DNA from: Lingula anatina
Taxonomy: Eukaryota > Brachiopoda > Lingulata > Lingulida > Lingulidae
Length of the DNA: 64,000 nt
NCBI RefSeq assembly: GCF_001039355.2
Contig: NW_019776132.1
Location: 20,923-84,922, forward strand
Direction of reading: 5' to 3'
Part shown: piece by piece, positions 13,589 to 25,143 of the stretch
How the letters are laid out: every line of letters begins with the position of its first letter
How positions within the stretch are numbered: the stretch's first letter is position 1
Notes under the pieces: generated by a model
The model's database searches: none
Seen by the model: the letters and a program-made list of their open reading frames with translations, nothing else
Told to the model about the DNA's origin: nothing
Made by a program: the position numbers and the translations under genes

Positions 13589-16486
13589 TTACATTCCGTA
13601 ATATTGATACATTGTACGTTCAACTGACCCTGGTTGTCCAAATGAAGGTTGCGTATTTCCAGGTGTCATTCTGTCCAGTGTCATGAACTGCCCAGCAGAA
13701 GGTCCACTCACACCAGGCCGCTGGGGCATTCCTTCAGTCAATGGCAGTTCTCCCACTTGAGTGCAATTATTTTCCTGCATCATGGACTCAGCAGACACAG
13801 TCTGCCCTGTTGCTGTGCATGGTTTTCTTTGGGCAGCTTTCTCCTTGGTCACCATCTGACCAGCTGCAGTATGTGTTTTTTCATGTGATTTACGACTCAC
13901 ATTGTGTGAAAAGCCTTGGCCACAGAAGCGACACTTGTATGGTTTAACTCCTGTGTGAACCCTCTCATGACTGACACATGCACCTTTTTGCACAAAAGTT
14001 TTCTCACAATAACCGCACTTAAAAGGTTTTTCTCCAGTGTGAATTAATTCATGTCGTCTACATTGTCTTTTAAGAGTGAATCCCTTGAAGCAGATCTTGC
14101 AGTGGTGGGGTTTTTCACCACTGTGAGTCTTTTCATGAAAATATCGAACATTTAATGTTGCAAATGTCTTTTCACAGTATCGACATTTATATGGTCGTTC
14201 TCCTGTGTGACTCCTTTCATGTTGTTGACAGCGAATTTTTTGTGCAAAGCCCTTACCACAGTGCTGGCAAACAAAGGGATTCTCTCCAGTGTGCGTCCTC
14301 TCATGCACAACCAAGCAATCCTTGTTTTTATACGTTTTTATACAATACTGACATTGGAATAAATCTTTAACTCTGTGACTTCTCTGATGATGTCGCAAAT
14401 GTCCGATGAGCTGGAAACACCTCCCACAAGTTTCACAGGTGAAGGGTTTCTCTACCTCTTTCTCTACAACTTCACTTTGTTTGTGTTCCCCTTCATGTTT
14501 CACACACATGAAGTACTGCTTAAATAATTTCCCACAAAACTGACAAACATGTGCCAATTCTTTCTTATGTTCATGATTCTTCAACTCTTCTTTAGTAGTG
14601 AAATCACATCCACAAACCTTGCACTGAAGATTTCCATCATTCTTGTGAGTTTTTTTATGACGTGCAAAGGATGACCTGGGAATTTGTTTACCACAGAATT
14701 CACATTTATAAGTGCCTGGTTCATAATCATCATCTCCAGGTTCATAAACATCATCATCATCATCATCTTCTTGTTCATTATCACTTTCATCACTTGATGT
14801 CTCAGAATCATCATCATCAGCTAACTCAGCGTCATCATTGTTAAATTCTTCCAAGTCAGAAACTTTACCATCATCAAATGACTGACATTGATTTAAACTG
14901 CTAAACCCCACTTTGTCCTTTTCACCTTTTATTTCTGTTGTTTTTCCTTCAGTTTTTCCTCCAAGGTTCACAAAGGCTCCAGGAGTGTTTGCCATGGGGA
15001 GTTTTTCATCACTATATCCAAATACATATGATTTGTCCTCTGCTTTGGTTTGACTTTTAAGGTCAAGTTCTGAGGCTTGCTTCCCTCCCGAGTGCACACT
15101 TGAAACTGAGTTCAGTCTACGGGGTGATGCATTTTTTCTCCTCCTTGATGGCTGTTTTGAACTATAAACACAAAAACAACAAACACTAAATTATTCTAGA
15201 TATCATTACCATCTCACAAATTACATCTTACTTTGGTTCAATATCCTCAGCTAATTAATGACTTTCTTACATTTTACATGGTGCATGTACTTCAAAACAG
15301 AGTTAAAACAAAAGAAATTTGCATTTGAAAGACACATTTGAAACCCCTTGTTAGAAAACAAATATCTTTGCAAAATCATTTCTTACTTGAGCAAATCATC
15401 TGCGCAATCAGCCTCTGTATTTTGTTGGGACACAAGTTTTACATATTTGTGGTATCTAAAACATGACAAGCAACAATTAAGACAACACCAGTCAACATCC
15501 TCAATATGTTGTTTGTAATAATATGACATTAATAAATATGAAATTTATTAGAATTATTAGACAAAAAAACTTGTACATGTTTTAACAAGCCTGGTTGATT
15601 AATACAAGGATTATGAGTAGTTGTATCTTACAGGGATGGTGTGTAAAACTCTTACGTGTCGATGAGATGTTTGGCCAGATGTTCGTTTGATTTGGGTTGC
15701 AGTTCCTCTTTCAAAGCTTCCCATCTTTCCACCTGTTTGCCAAGAAATATTGTCCTCCTGTGTCTTTCCTTGTTTGCTATTTTCTTCTTCTCCTTCTGCT
15801 CCTCTAAGGTAAATACACTGGCCCTCCCTCTTCTCGGTTTCTTCACAGGTCTTTCACAAATGTTATTTGGGATGGCTTCCTTAAATGAAAATGTAACAGG
15901 GAAATAAAACATTACATTTTTCAACCTATTTTGAAAAACAAATTTGAAAAAAATAAGTGCAATTATTAAACTAGTTTGTAGGACATTGTCTCTAAATATG
16001 GGGCTACATGATAACAAAATAAGAGAGTTATACAACAGTACTGGGAACGGTCACTTGGAGAGGGATTTACTAGTGGGTCACATGTACTAATAAAACTACT
16101 GTAATAACATTTGCGATACAACATTGCAAGTGATTTAACTAAGAGTGTTGCAGATTTCTTGAGTACAAACAATAACTATTAAGTACATAAAATGACAGTT
16201 CACGGTTTGCTTATCACACTTTAAGACTAAATAAGTGAATGACCAAAATGAAAATGCTAAATGAAATGGTATGAATGAATTAACAAAAACTAAACATATA
16301 TTCGAAGAGCTATCTCTGAGAAAAGATTGGAAAACAACGCCAGGAAGTGCTGGATCAGAGCACTCCACCTACATGACTGCCTCCTACCTGGGCCTCTAGG
16401 ACACCTATGGGGTCCACTACTGGCTTGACATCCTCTTCTTCACTGTAATTACTGATATCTTCTTTAAACTGGTCCATCTCTCTCAT
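13589..16486 (-). CDS. C2H2 zinc-finger protein B with ZNF692/ZNF653-like N-terminal domain
   Basis: Four exons in transcript order: 16486-16388, 15879-15656, 15455-15387 and 15161-13589, together exactly 655 codons. Exon 1 opens MREMDQFKEDISNYSEEEDV; the ATG at 16486 has no obvious acceptor before it and is taken as the start. Exon 2 has KKPRRGRASVF, a K/E-rich stretch and LGKQVERWEALKEELQ...LAKHLID. The small third exon begins YHKYVKLVSQ after the same phase-2 intron used in genes A and D. The long exon has an Asp/Glu tract, VYEPGDDDYEPG, ten C2H2 fingers and a 75-residue tail rich in Gln, Gly and Met. The last finger (GFSHNVSRKSHEKTH) is almost that of genes A and C. It is likely a nuclear DNA-binding factor with unknown targets. 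Confidence 0.85.
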
Positions 16487-16565
16487 TCCACAGTAGATAT
16501 GCAAGTGTTTGGTCTCACAAAGAAAATAAAAAATTAATTGCAGTATTCTTCAATGCAAATAACAG

Positions 16566-16624
16566 CAGTGTTACAAACAACCAATACAGTGTTACAAACA
16601 ACCGATACAATGTTACAAACAATG
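16566..16624. repeat. Three tandem 21-bp repeats
   Basis: Three units of CAGTGTTACAAACAACCAATA or close variants (CAATGTTACAAACAATGA in the last) lie just upstream of the inferred start of gene B on the minus strand. They could be a minisatellite or repeated binding sites; nothing in the sequence tells which. Confidence 0.8.
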
Positions 16625-17330
16625 ATTCCTCCTCTTGCAAGCATGTCTGTTGACCATGACCATGATGTCAGCATATTTGTGCCAAATACATTATAACTTT
16701 ACACCAATGGTGATCACAAAGTTCACTGTAAAACAACAAAATACTCTTGCCTACTTTGTCTTTATTGCAGAATTGGGTACTTTTGCTGTATCCTTCAACC
16801 CTGTACATGTAATTCTCTTTTTTTTAAAAAATAATTAAAATCATTATTTATATGGTGACTTTGATCAATGTCTCATCTATTCAAATAAAATTATTTGGAA
16901 ATCAACTAAATTAATTTCATCTTTTTTTTGTTAAACCTTCAAGCTCTGACGCATAAGATCATAGTAAATTTCCACCCAAGTAATACCCTCTGCTCTCAAA
17001 ATATTTGGATTGCATAATGTTTCATTAAAAAAAAACTATATAAATAAATGAATTGCCAAGGTGTTTTAAGCAATGACATTGCTAACAGTCACAACAATAA
17101 ATAATAAAGAAAAGATATTGAAAACCAAAGAGTTGCTTGGCCCACAGCTGTAATTGGATCACCTTTTTCATTGACAAAATCACACATTATAACTATACTG
17201 AAGCTTGGCCTTAACTGACAGCAACAGTTATTGCACTCTGCATAACTGATTGATTGTTATACGTTCTTTACACGTGAATCACATACTACTTAGTGCACAT
17301 AACTATAAAGCGACAAGCAGTTAGCACATC

Positions 17331-17485
17331 CACTGCAAAAAGGTAAAATTATGACGCAATGTTCCTATCACCAGAAAGCGGGGTTTGTAGAATCGATTGT
17401 GAAAGAACTTGCAATGCTTCCCTTCACTTTGGTCTTTTTACAGATCTTGCATTCTGGGACGTCTTCCTCGGGAATAACTATGCAA
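17331..17485. repeat. Duplicated 5' segment, gene B copy
   Basis: CACTGCAAAAAGGTAAAATT, ATCACCAGAAAGC, GGTTTGTAGAATCGATTGTG and CTTGCA-TCTGGGA blocks recur in the same order at 21596-21760 upstream of gene C. The two copies are diverged but collinear, which supports segmental duplication of zinc-finger gene plus 5' flank, or a shared older repeat. Confidence 0.6.
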
Positions 17486-17554
17486 AAAGCGTAAGCTAAG
17501 CACAAATGTTCCCTGTGAAATTAAAACATCACGTGTTAATAATTTATTTCTTAC

Positions 17555-17690
17555 CTCCTCAAGTTCAGGAATACACTGAACACTGAACCGTGGCCTTGTC
17601 AGTGATGACACGGGAATCAACTCGTCTCCGATAGTGCACTCGTATTTTTTAAAAAGCGCAGAATCACTTATAGCACAGCTATCGCAATGA
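17555..17690 (-). CDS. Candidate upstream exon of gene B
   Basis: A minus-strand frame reads HCDSCAISDSALFKKYEC, GDELIPVSSL, then RPRFSVQCIPELEE. It ends at a good donor (GAG|GTAAGA) in phase 0. GDELIPVSSL resembles EDEIPLSSL in the first exon of gene D and LVIPVDF in gene C, so it may be an alternative or earlier 5' exon. The 5' boundary is not clear: the frame has a stop 12 nt before HCDSC. It would splice in phase to the Q-ending exon set only if exon 16388-16486 has an acceptor that I cannot see. Confidence 0.35.
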
Positions 17691-18149
17691 AAGACATATC
17701 AGGGATGATGGGGTTTGTCTGGAACTTTGTAACTGTAAAGTTTAGTGAAAACAATTCACAAAAACCAATCTCTGAGTATTTAATCACAACAAAAACCTCA
17801 AGTTGCAACTTGGTACACTTATACTAGGATATATACATGTAAAGGTAACGAATGAAAACAAGGCAGCAAAGCCATCATACATACAAACAGCAAGCACATC
17901 TGTCAAATGTCACAAAAGTGCAATTTTTTAAAATAAACCAAAAAGCAAAATTATTGACAAAGCCCGCCAGTGTTTACTGTTTAGTTGACTTGATTTAACT
18001 TCTTTTCTGGTGTTTGAAAAGGTATATTTTCATAAAAGCTCTAAAAATTTTTATAGCTCTTGAGAGTGAAGTTCCATTTACTGTCTATTTGTAAAAAAAT
18101 CAAATTTTCACAAAATAACATCATAACTTTAAGTATAATGATCTGATCA

Positions 18150-18650
18150 GTCTGTTTATTAACTCAAGCTGCATTTAATCACATGAATCATTTCTGAAAG
18201 TTTGAAAATAATAAAAAATGTTTTTTTTTTTTTGTTTTTTTTTTTTGTTTTTTTTGCTGAAGTTTATGATGAAAAGTAAACAGGGAGAAGGACTGTGCCT
18301 CCAGAGGCAGGTGATGTCTACACATTGACCCACACTGATGTATCCATAAAAATCAACTTAGCCTCAGATCCACTTTTAGAGTGAATTTTTGAACTGTGCA
18401 TTCTTTCCTGCTGTCCGCAGTTAACAATAATTTGATCAGGCTGGTTTTTGAATTCAAACTGTATTTAGTCATATATGATGATGATGTTTTTTATTATCAC
18501 CATGTTTTCTATTATTACCCGTATGTAAAACATGAAAAAACTACGCTGACAGAGGCAGGTGATGGCTATATGTAGAGACACATGGATCTGTTAGTAAAAA
18601 ACAACTAAGTCTCAGAACTACGCTAAGAGTAAGTTATGTGAGCTGTGTTT
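18150..18650. repeat. Two diverged direct copies overlapping the 3' end of gene C
   Basis: The block AGAGGCAGGTGATG-CTA, an 'acacatgGAT/tGATgtat' stretch, AAAAA-CAACT and 'TAAGTCTCAGA' near 18300-18400 recurs at 18548-18650, where it runs into the gene C stop and last finger. The upstream flanks (GATC-G-CTG-TTTTTAA-TCAA at about 18145 and 18436) also match. The outer copy holds a decayed trace of the finger end (GTCCGCAGTTAACA against GTGCGGTTGACATT). The period is about 250-280 bp. Confidence 0.5.
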
Positions 18651-21571
18651 TTTTTCATGCAGTGTGCGGTTGACATTGTGTGAAAAGGCCTTTTCACAGT
18701 ACCGACACTTGTATGGTCTCTCTCCAGTGTGAACTCGCTCGTGGCTTTTGCGCTTATTTTTTTGCTTAAATGATTTTTCACAAAACTGACACTTGTATGG
18801 TTTTACTCCTGTGTGAATCCTCTCATGGACTTTCACATCACATCTATTTCTGAATGCTTTCTGGCAGAACTGACACTTATATGGTTTTTCTCCAGTGTGA
18901 ATAGTCTCATGTTCTGCTTTACTTGACCTGGAATTAAATATCTTGCCACAAAAGTAACACAAGTAAACCTTTTCATTTGTGTGAATGTTTTCATGTCTCA
19001 CTTTACTCCTAGCCATGTAAAATGACTTATCACAGAACTGACATTTGTAAGGTCTTTCCCCCGTATGAATTCTCTCGTGCTCTTCACAGGCCAAGTTTGT
19101 TGCAAATGTATGACCACAATACATACACATAAAGTCTCGCTTTTCTGTTCGTGTTTTTTTCAGTTTAGTGATCACTTTTTGATTTATATGTTTTTGTTCA
19201 TGTTTAACACATGACTTGTATGATTTGTAGACAATTCCACAGAATTGACAGAAATGCTGTGTCTTTTCCTTATCTTTAACTTTATCTTTCTTATTTTGTT
19301 TCATCTTCTTAATAATATCCTCTATGTTTAGTATCCCATCATGTATGGTTTTTTTACTTTCCCTTAATGAATCCTTTGAAACACCTTGGAATGGGACATT
19401 TTCACCAGGATTGTATATCTCATCATCATTTTCATTCTTCTTGGTTTTTATGTAGATATATACCCCCTTCACATCTGCATGGAGACTTGTCCTCTTTCCA
19501 GCATTGGATTCTCTCTCATCATCCTTTTCCACACATAACTCATTGGCAGAAATGCTTTTCGTACTCGTGGGTTTGTTTTTTATATGGAGAACTGGCCAGT
19601 TGTCCTCTTTATCCTCATCAAAACATTCTTCATTATCAGAATTGTTATCTGCAATATCAGCTACACCAATGTTTACATTCTGGTTGTGTGCTTTTGTTTT
19701 ATTCTGGATTGACTGCTGCTTCCCCCTGGTGGTAGCCATGTCTTGACCAGTGACATCACCTAAAAGTGACTCATCCTCTTCTCTGACACCAAGATCTTCT
19801 CTTTCACATCTGCAAGAACACACATGGTAGCTGGAATGATAAGAGCCATATTTCAGTTTAACCAAGACATTTTCCCATTTCCATTTCCCATTTCCATTTT
19901 CCCCAACTGAGGGAGGACAAACCAACGGTCAGGAGCACACACATATGCTGCTATTACAACCATTATTAATAGTATTTTGTAGAGTTGCACCATTTCATAC
20001 AAATAGCGATCAAGCTAAAAAGTGCATGTCCACCAAGTGGGCACTCTACACTGATGACTCTTTTTTTTTTTTTTGCAATATAATGAATGCCCCAACATAA
20101 ACAAATCATTATAATTTATTATCAATGGATCAATGATATTAATCACCTGGACATATATTTTGCTTTAATATTCCCCAATTTTCCAGCAACTGACCTTTTC
20201 TAGCTTTTCATGTCCCGATCTTTTTCTTGTGTTGTGCATGTAAGTATGGCCATGCATTTGCCATATCATTATCACAATACAGAATACCATGATTTTTTGT
20301 TATCATTATCATGCATTAGTACTATCAGTATTATTATCATAATAACCATTATTCTCACTTTATATCTATTATCCTAAATATAATTAAAAATGATATTAAA
20401 TATTAAGTTATACTTAATGTTAACAAATAGTCAAGACACTCGCTCTACTGTATTGAAACTATAGTCACCTGTCAAGAAGAAGTTTTGCCAGATCTTCATG
20501 CCCAATCTTCAACTGGTTCCTCAATTCAGTCCATCTTTTATATTGGCCACCAAATGCTGCTGCTAAACTGCTTTCAGCATCCAGGAATTGCCTCGCTGTC
20601 ACATTAAGGTCACCTGCCTGTGTGCAATTTTCTTTTTTAGCTTTGGACTCTGCATGAGTGGATATGTATTCTAAATTATAATATGAAATCTATTTAGAAT
20701 TGATGATTAAGACCCATTCCCATAGACACCAGCAGCCTATATAGATCAATCTAACTCTAAAGGGACTCTTGCTGAGTGCAGTCAACTGAACTGAATGAAA
20801 TGCCTCTTCCTGGATTTCAGTTTAAATTAGCAGAATAAAGAGAAGCTGGTGATTTTACTATTATGTTGGAAACAAAATGGAGGGTCATTTAGTTCAGCAT
20901 CGCACTAAGAAAGAGTCTACGCAGAGTTGGAGTGATCTACCCAGACTGATGGTTTCTATGGTAACCAACCATATTACATACCATTTACTTACTAACTAGT
21001 ATATTTTAAAGGGTAGTTACAAGAAACAATTCCTAAAAGTGGTAATCATGTAATCATTACATTGTAGCTTATTGTTTTGTAAGTAGCATATATGTCTAAG
21101 GAAAACCCAAAATAACATGGACAGTCAACATAAAAGATTTGAACAATAAAAAAAACAGCAAAAGCATATAATTATCCTCTTCCATCTGCCCATCTTCCCA
21201 GGACAAAATCATTTGTTAAACCCAAGTCTTTTGAACTCCACTATTTAGATTGTTCACTGATGGGATATACAGAGGGGCAGGCCTCGATCATAAACGTTAA
21301 CTGGACCTCATTCAGATTTATCCATCATTTTCATACTAGTTGGGTTGGTCTAACTCTGTGCCCCCGAAGATACTTGAGGAATCTCCTTTGTGATAGTTGG
21401 ATCAACCCAGCTGGTATATGATATATGTCTGAATCTGAATACAGTCAAAACATTTAACCAATATCAACAAGAATCTCTCCTAGCTACTGTCATAAACATA
21501 TAACTAGTACTGGGGTCAAGAGTACTCACCAAAATCAACTGGAATCACCAAGGAATCAAGCCCTGAATTAC
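18618..21571 (-). CDS. C2H2 zinc-finger protein C with ZNF692/ZNF653-like N-terminal domain (5' end incomplete)
   Basis: Exons in transcript order are 21571-21530, 20670-20469 and 19809-18618, in phase and giving at least 478 codons. The first start codon was not found. Exon 1 reads NSGLDSLVIPVDF. Exon 2 ends FGGQYKRWTELRNQLKIGHE and LAKLLLD, the same domain as in A, B and D, though its basic stretch is reduced. The long exon follows in phase 2 (CEREDLGVREEDESLL) and lacks the Tyr-x-x-Tyr start seen in A, B and D, so a small exon may be missing. It has ATTRGKQQS, an acidic region, IYNPGENV, and seven C2H2 fingers with TGE(R/K)P and TGVKP linkers, ending KAFSHNVNRTLHEKKH. It is a probable DNA-binding regulator, divergent from gene D. 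Confidence 0.8.
20717..20964. mobile_element. MITE with long terminal inverted repeats upstream of gene C exon 2
   Basis: The left arm CATAGACACCAGCAGCCTAT and the reverse complement of the right arm (CATAGAAACCATCAGTCTGG) pair on through 'tagatca-tc-aactct' and 'gactctt' blocks for about 80 nt. Shared pieces (AGATC, AACTC, GCAGTCA) suggest a distant relative of the element at 4852-5057. Confidence 0.6.
21305..21452. mobile_element. Short inverted-repeat element
   Basis: CATACTAGTTGGGTTGGTCT at 21332 pairs with the reverse complement of 21392-21420 (CATATACCAGCTGGGTTGAT). The pairing extends outward through ATTCAGATT on both sides. It is about 150 bp, non-coding, and lies between exons 1 and 2 of gene C's mapped structure near 21530. 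Confidence 0.5.
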
Positions 21572-22067
21572 CTGAATCAAAAACAAAAGTTAATTCACTG
21601 CAAAAAAGGTTAAATTATGATGCAATTTTCCAGTCACCAGAAAGCAGGGTTTTAAGTAGAATTGACTGTGAAAGAATTTGCTTTAATTCATGCCTTCACT
21701 TTTAACAACAGATATTCTATGTCTTGCAAACTGGGATTTTCCCCCAGGAATAATGTATATTGTGTATAATAACATTGATTCTGGTANTTTTTTGCTAGGC
21801 CTCTGCAGCAACAGTATGTGTGGAGGCAGGCAGACCACTAGGAAATTAACATATTACTTTTTGAGTGGGGTCTGCCATATTTAGTCTGCAGATCAGCTAG
21901 TTGGCAGACCATCTGTTCTGATTGTGTTCCAAGTGATAACTATATATCGCTAAAACTTCAGTAAGTTCAATTCCTTGGAACCATGAAAAATCTGATGAAA
22001 AATCTGCTATATTGTAAACAAACTAATTCTGTCAATCATCACGGAAGGCTGTTATTTTACATATTAG
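21572..22067. promoter_or_regulatory. Spacer between divergent genes C and D
   Basis: The first recognised exons of C (minus) and D (plus) are 496 bp apart. The space holds the duplicated segment 21596-21760, one ambiguous base (21787) and no clear promoter motif. Start codons of both genes are unplaced, so further 5' exons may lie here. Confidence 0.3.
21596..21760. repeat. Duplicated 5' segment, gene C copy
   Basis: This is the collinear counterpart of 17331-17485, with shared blocks CACTGCAAAAAAGGTTAAAT, GTCACCAGAAAGCAGGGTTT and GACTGTGAAAGAATTTGC. It starts 25 bp upstream of gene C exon 1. Confidence 0.6.
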
Positions 22068-25000
22068 GTAGCAGAAGGAAACAAGTGGTATCTAGCAGTG
22101 ATAGTGAAGATGAAATACCACTGAGTAGTTTACGAGGCATGTCACAGTCTGTGTCTGAGGACAGTCATATTCAAGGTGGTGAGTAGTTAATACACATTGT
22201 CATGTTTAAATTTTCTTATTATAGTTTATTGTTACCTTGAAGTGATATTTTAAAGTTATCTCCATGTGTTTGAAAATTCAACACAGCCATTTTTGTATTC
22301 TGAAAAGTTTTAATTTTTATTAAAAAATTTTCTAATTCAGATCAGAAAGATGATAAATCCCATTAAATAAAAGCCTAGTCTGGAACTATTAAGACTCACA
22401 ATGTCACGGCACAGGGACAAAACACTGTCATTTTTTGTGTTATGAATTTAAATATATGCCAAACCCAGTTAAGGCCATCAAAAGCATGCGTCAACCATAT
22501 AAAACTTATTTAAAAATAAAAAAATTGAAGAAAAAGTCTAATACAAGGGAAATGTTGAGCAATTATATGTGAGTAGGGAAAATAGCATTTTCCCCCAAGA
22601 GAAATTCATTTTGGTGGGTAAATCCCATGCATTTACACAGTTGCAAAAAGATAAATTATTAACGTCAACTCAGATTCTTAAAAGTGTTTTTTTTTATATC
22701 TGTTTTTTGTGATAAATATTATTATATCTGGAATATTTTCTGACTCAGATCTTTTCTCTTTTTGGTCCTTCAAATAAGTGTGGCAATCAAAACATATCAA
22801 GGCAAACAATGGGCAATATTTACCCAAAAGGCAAACCAGTTTCAAGGAAGGCAGCAAGTATTTCCCCCAGCATCCTTGGAGCCCAGACCTGGACAGAGAA
22901 CTTATAGAAGAAAAAAAGAGAATGAGAAGAAACAACCACCATGATGATGTTCTTCAACTTGTTTTACCTCCTAATTTTATTAATATTGGACAACAAACAG
23001 GGAGATGGAAAATTTTAAAAGACGAACTACAATATGGCACCAGTGAAAGGCTGGCAAAGCTGCTGATAGACATGTGAGTAGTCGACCATCTTTAATATAC
23101 ATCTACAAATTACATGTTAATAAAAAAGAAACTTGTTTTTAAAGAGACATCTTTTCTACCCATACTGCATTATTTCAACAGTTCCTCAAAGAGCCTTGAT
23201 CACATGACCTCCACTATATGTCACTCAAGGTTGGAGGATGTTGCAGGTCTTGGTGGCAGTTCTGGCATGTGGACTTAGTTTGTGTGTGGATGATGTATAA
23301 TTTATAATTTCTATCAGTTTTTTTTTTTTTTCTTTTTCATTTTTGTTACCCTTAACTTGTCGCTTAACAGTATTTCTTCCTTATCTTTTTAGATATTACG
23401 AATACAATGATCTTCTTTCTAAACCATGTATGAAAAAAATACTTGGAAATGATGATGGCTGTGAAGACTTCAGTCCATTTCTGTAAGGGCATTTTTCTTA
23501 TTCATTTTGTATTGGAAGTCCAGAATTGCATAGCACAACATACTCATACTCCACAACATTATTTATTAAATTGTTTCAGATTTGTCATTACAGCAACCCA
23601 ACAATACACAGCATAGTAATGCTATTAAGTGACTTTATTCATTTCTATTATTTTTTCAGCAGTTATCTTTATTCATTTATTTATTTTTGTAAGGTTGGAC
23701 ACAGAAAAGCAGCATGAGTCAGTTCTACACGTTTCCATTGGTCCAGACACTGCCAACACCAGAGGGCAGCATGAGTCGGATGATTATCCCGTTAGTTTTC
23801 ACATTTCATCAGTTCTACACGTTTCCATTGGTCCAGACACTGCCAACACCAGAGGGCAGCATGAGTCGGATGATTATCCCGTTAGTTTTCACATTTCTGA
23901 CATCAGAACACAGCCTGAGCCAAACCAGACTGATGGAGTTATCCAGGACACCAGATGGCAGCATAAGCCAGACCAGACTTATGGAGTTTTCCAGGACACC
24001 AGATGGCAGCCTAAGCCAGACAAGACTGATGGAGTTATCCAGGACACCAGATGGCAGCCTAAGCCAGACAAGACTGATGGAGTTATCCAGGACACCAGAT
24101 GGCAGTACAGGCCTAATGTAATTTCAAATGACCACAAAAATAATTCTGTTACCAGTAAGCAGCACATATCAGTTGAGGGAAATTTTCATAGCCTAGACAA
24201 TCAGGACACCAAAGGCCTGTACAACATTTTTGATGGTAATGAGAATTTTTCTAACATTTCCATAAAACACATTAAACAAGAGGTGAAGGATGAAATGCAC
24301 CAGGGTAATGACAAAACAAGCCAAGATTTAAAAGTATTTGTGAACTCTGTTTTCACGCCAGATAACCCAGGATCAACAATCACAGAAAAATTAAATTCTC
24401 AGAATGTCACCAATTTAGAAAAGGATCCTGTTAGTGCTCAAATTAGTCCAAGAAAGCCACTGTTGGATAATCATAAAACTCATGCCAACAACACAATTAT
24501 ATGTGCAGGTGATGCTCCAAGAACTCTCTATATCTGTTCCTATTGCCCTATGCAGTTTTGGTCTCCAGATCGTTATAAAAGACATGAAGAAATTCACTTG
24601 AGTTACAGATACCACTGCATGTACTGTGACAGAACATTCCCACACAAAGCCAGTTGGAAAACTCATGAATCGGAACATAAAGGGAAAACCACATTGAAGC
24701 GCCAGCACTATGGGGAGAGATATTCTAGATACAATATTTACAGTGAACATGAAAGGACACACACTGGAGAAGAACCATACATGTACCAGTGCCGGCACTG
24801 TGGCAAGAAATTTATCAGCTCCTTTGGAAAGAATGCACACCAACGGCAGCATGGACTTGGATCTGAAAAGCCTCAGAAATGTCAGTTTTGCTTCAGAAGA
24901 TTTGCCGAGAAGAAAGAACTTATTCGCCACAAGAGGATTCACATTGGGCACAAATCTTATAAATGCCAGTATTGTGAAAAGATTTTTATAGAAAAAGCTA

Positions 25001-25143
25001 TCTGTATTGGTCACGAGAGACTTCACAGGGGGGAGAGACCATACTCCTGCAGGTTTTGTGAGAAAACATTTATCTACAGAGAAACCTGCAAACAGCATCA
25101 ATTAGCTCATTCTGGAGTGGACAATGAAAATGTCCATTTTTAA
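22068..25143 (+). CDS. C2H2 zinc-finger protein D with ZNF692/ZNF653-like N-terminal domain and internal repeats
   Basis: Exons 22068-22178, 22779-23073, 23393-23482 and 23694-25143 join in phase and give at least 648 codons; the initiator is not found. Exon 1 has QVVSSSDSEDEIPLSSL. Exon 2 is basic and ends IGQQTGRWKILKDELQ...LAKLLID. Exon 3 begins YYEYNDLLSKPC. The long exon holds a 30-residue unit twice (with ANTRGQHESDDYP) and five 16-residue units of the DTRWQPKPDKTDGVIQ type, then six intact C2H2 fingers plus one degenerate finger (third; cysteines replaced, RQHYGERYSRYN). Unlike A-C, its last finger is KTFIYRETCKQHQLAH. It is a likely nuclear DNA-binding protein, in opposite orientation to A-C. 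Confidence 0.83.
22586..22632. mobile_element. Partial copy of the TTAA MITE arm
   Basis: GAGAAATTCATTTTGGTGGG followed by TAAATCCCATG is the inverted form of the left arm of the MITE at 9101-9316 (CATGGGATTTTCCAGCCAAA). Only one arm is recognisable. Confidence 0.4.
23719..23898 (+). repeat. Near-perfect tandem duplication of a 90-bp coding unit
   Basis: Units 23719-23808 and 23809-23898 differ at only a base or two and keep frame. Each encodes 30 residues containing LHVSIGPDTANTRGQHESDD. The near identity indicates a recent duplication, or an assembly artefact. Confidence 0.95.
23899..24138 (+). repeat. Five tandem 48-bp coding units in gene D
   Basis: Units start at 23899, 23947, 23995, 24043 and 24091. 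Each encodes 16 residues of consensus DTRWQ-KPD-TDGVIQ. The third and fourth are nearly identical; the first and fifth are diverged. The D-T-R-x-Q start matches TRGQ in the preceding 90-bp unit and in gene A. Confidence 0.95.

Noticed and set aside
14662-14844. A His-rich plus-strand frame
   Set aside because: Antisense of the Asp/Glu tract in gene B (GAT/GAA codons read as ATC/CAT).
24415-25101. A 228-codon open frame on the minus strand
   Set aside because: It is exactly antisense to the finger array of gene D; finger codons leave long open antisense frames. It has no motif of its own.
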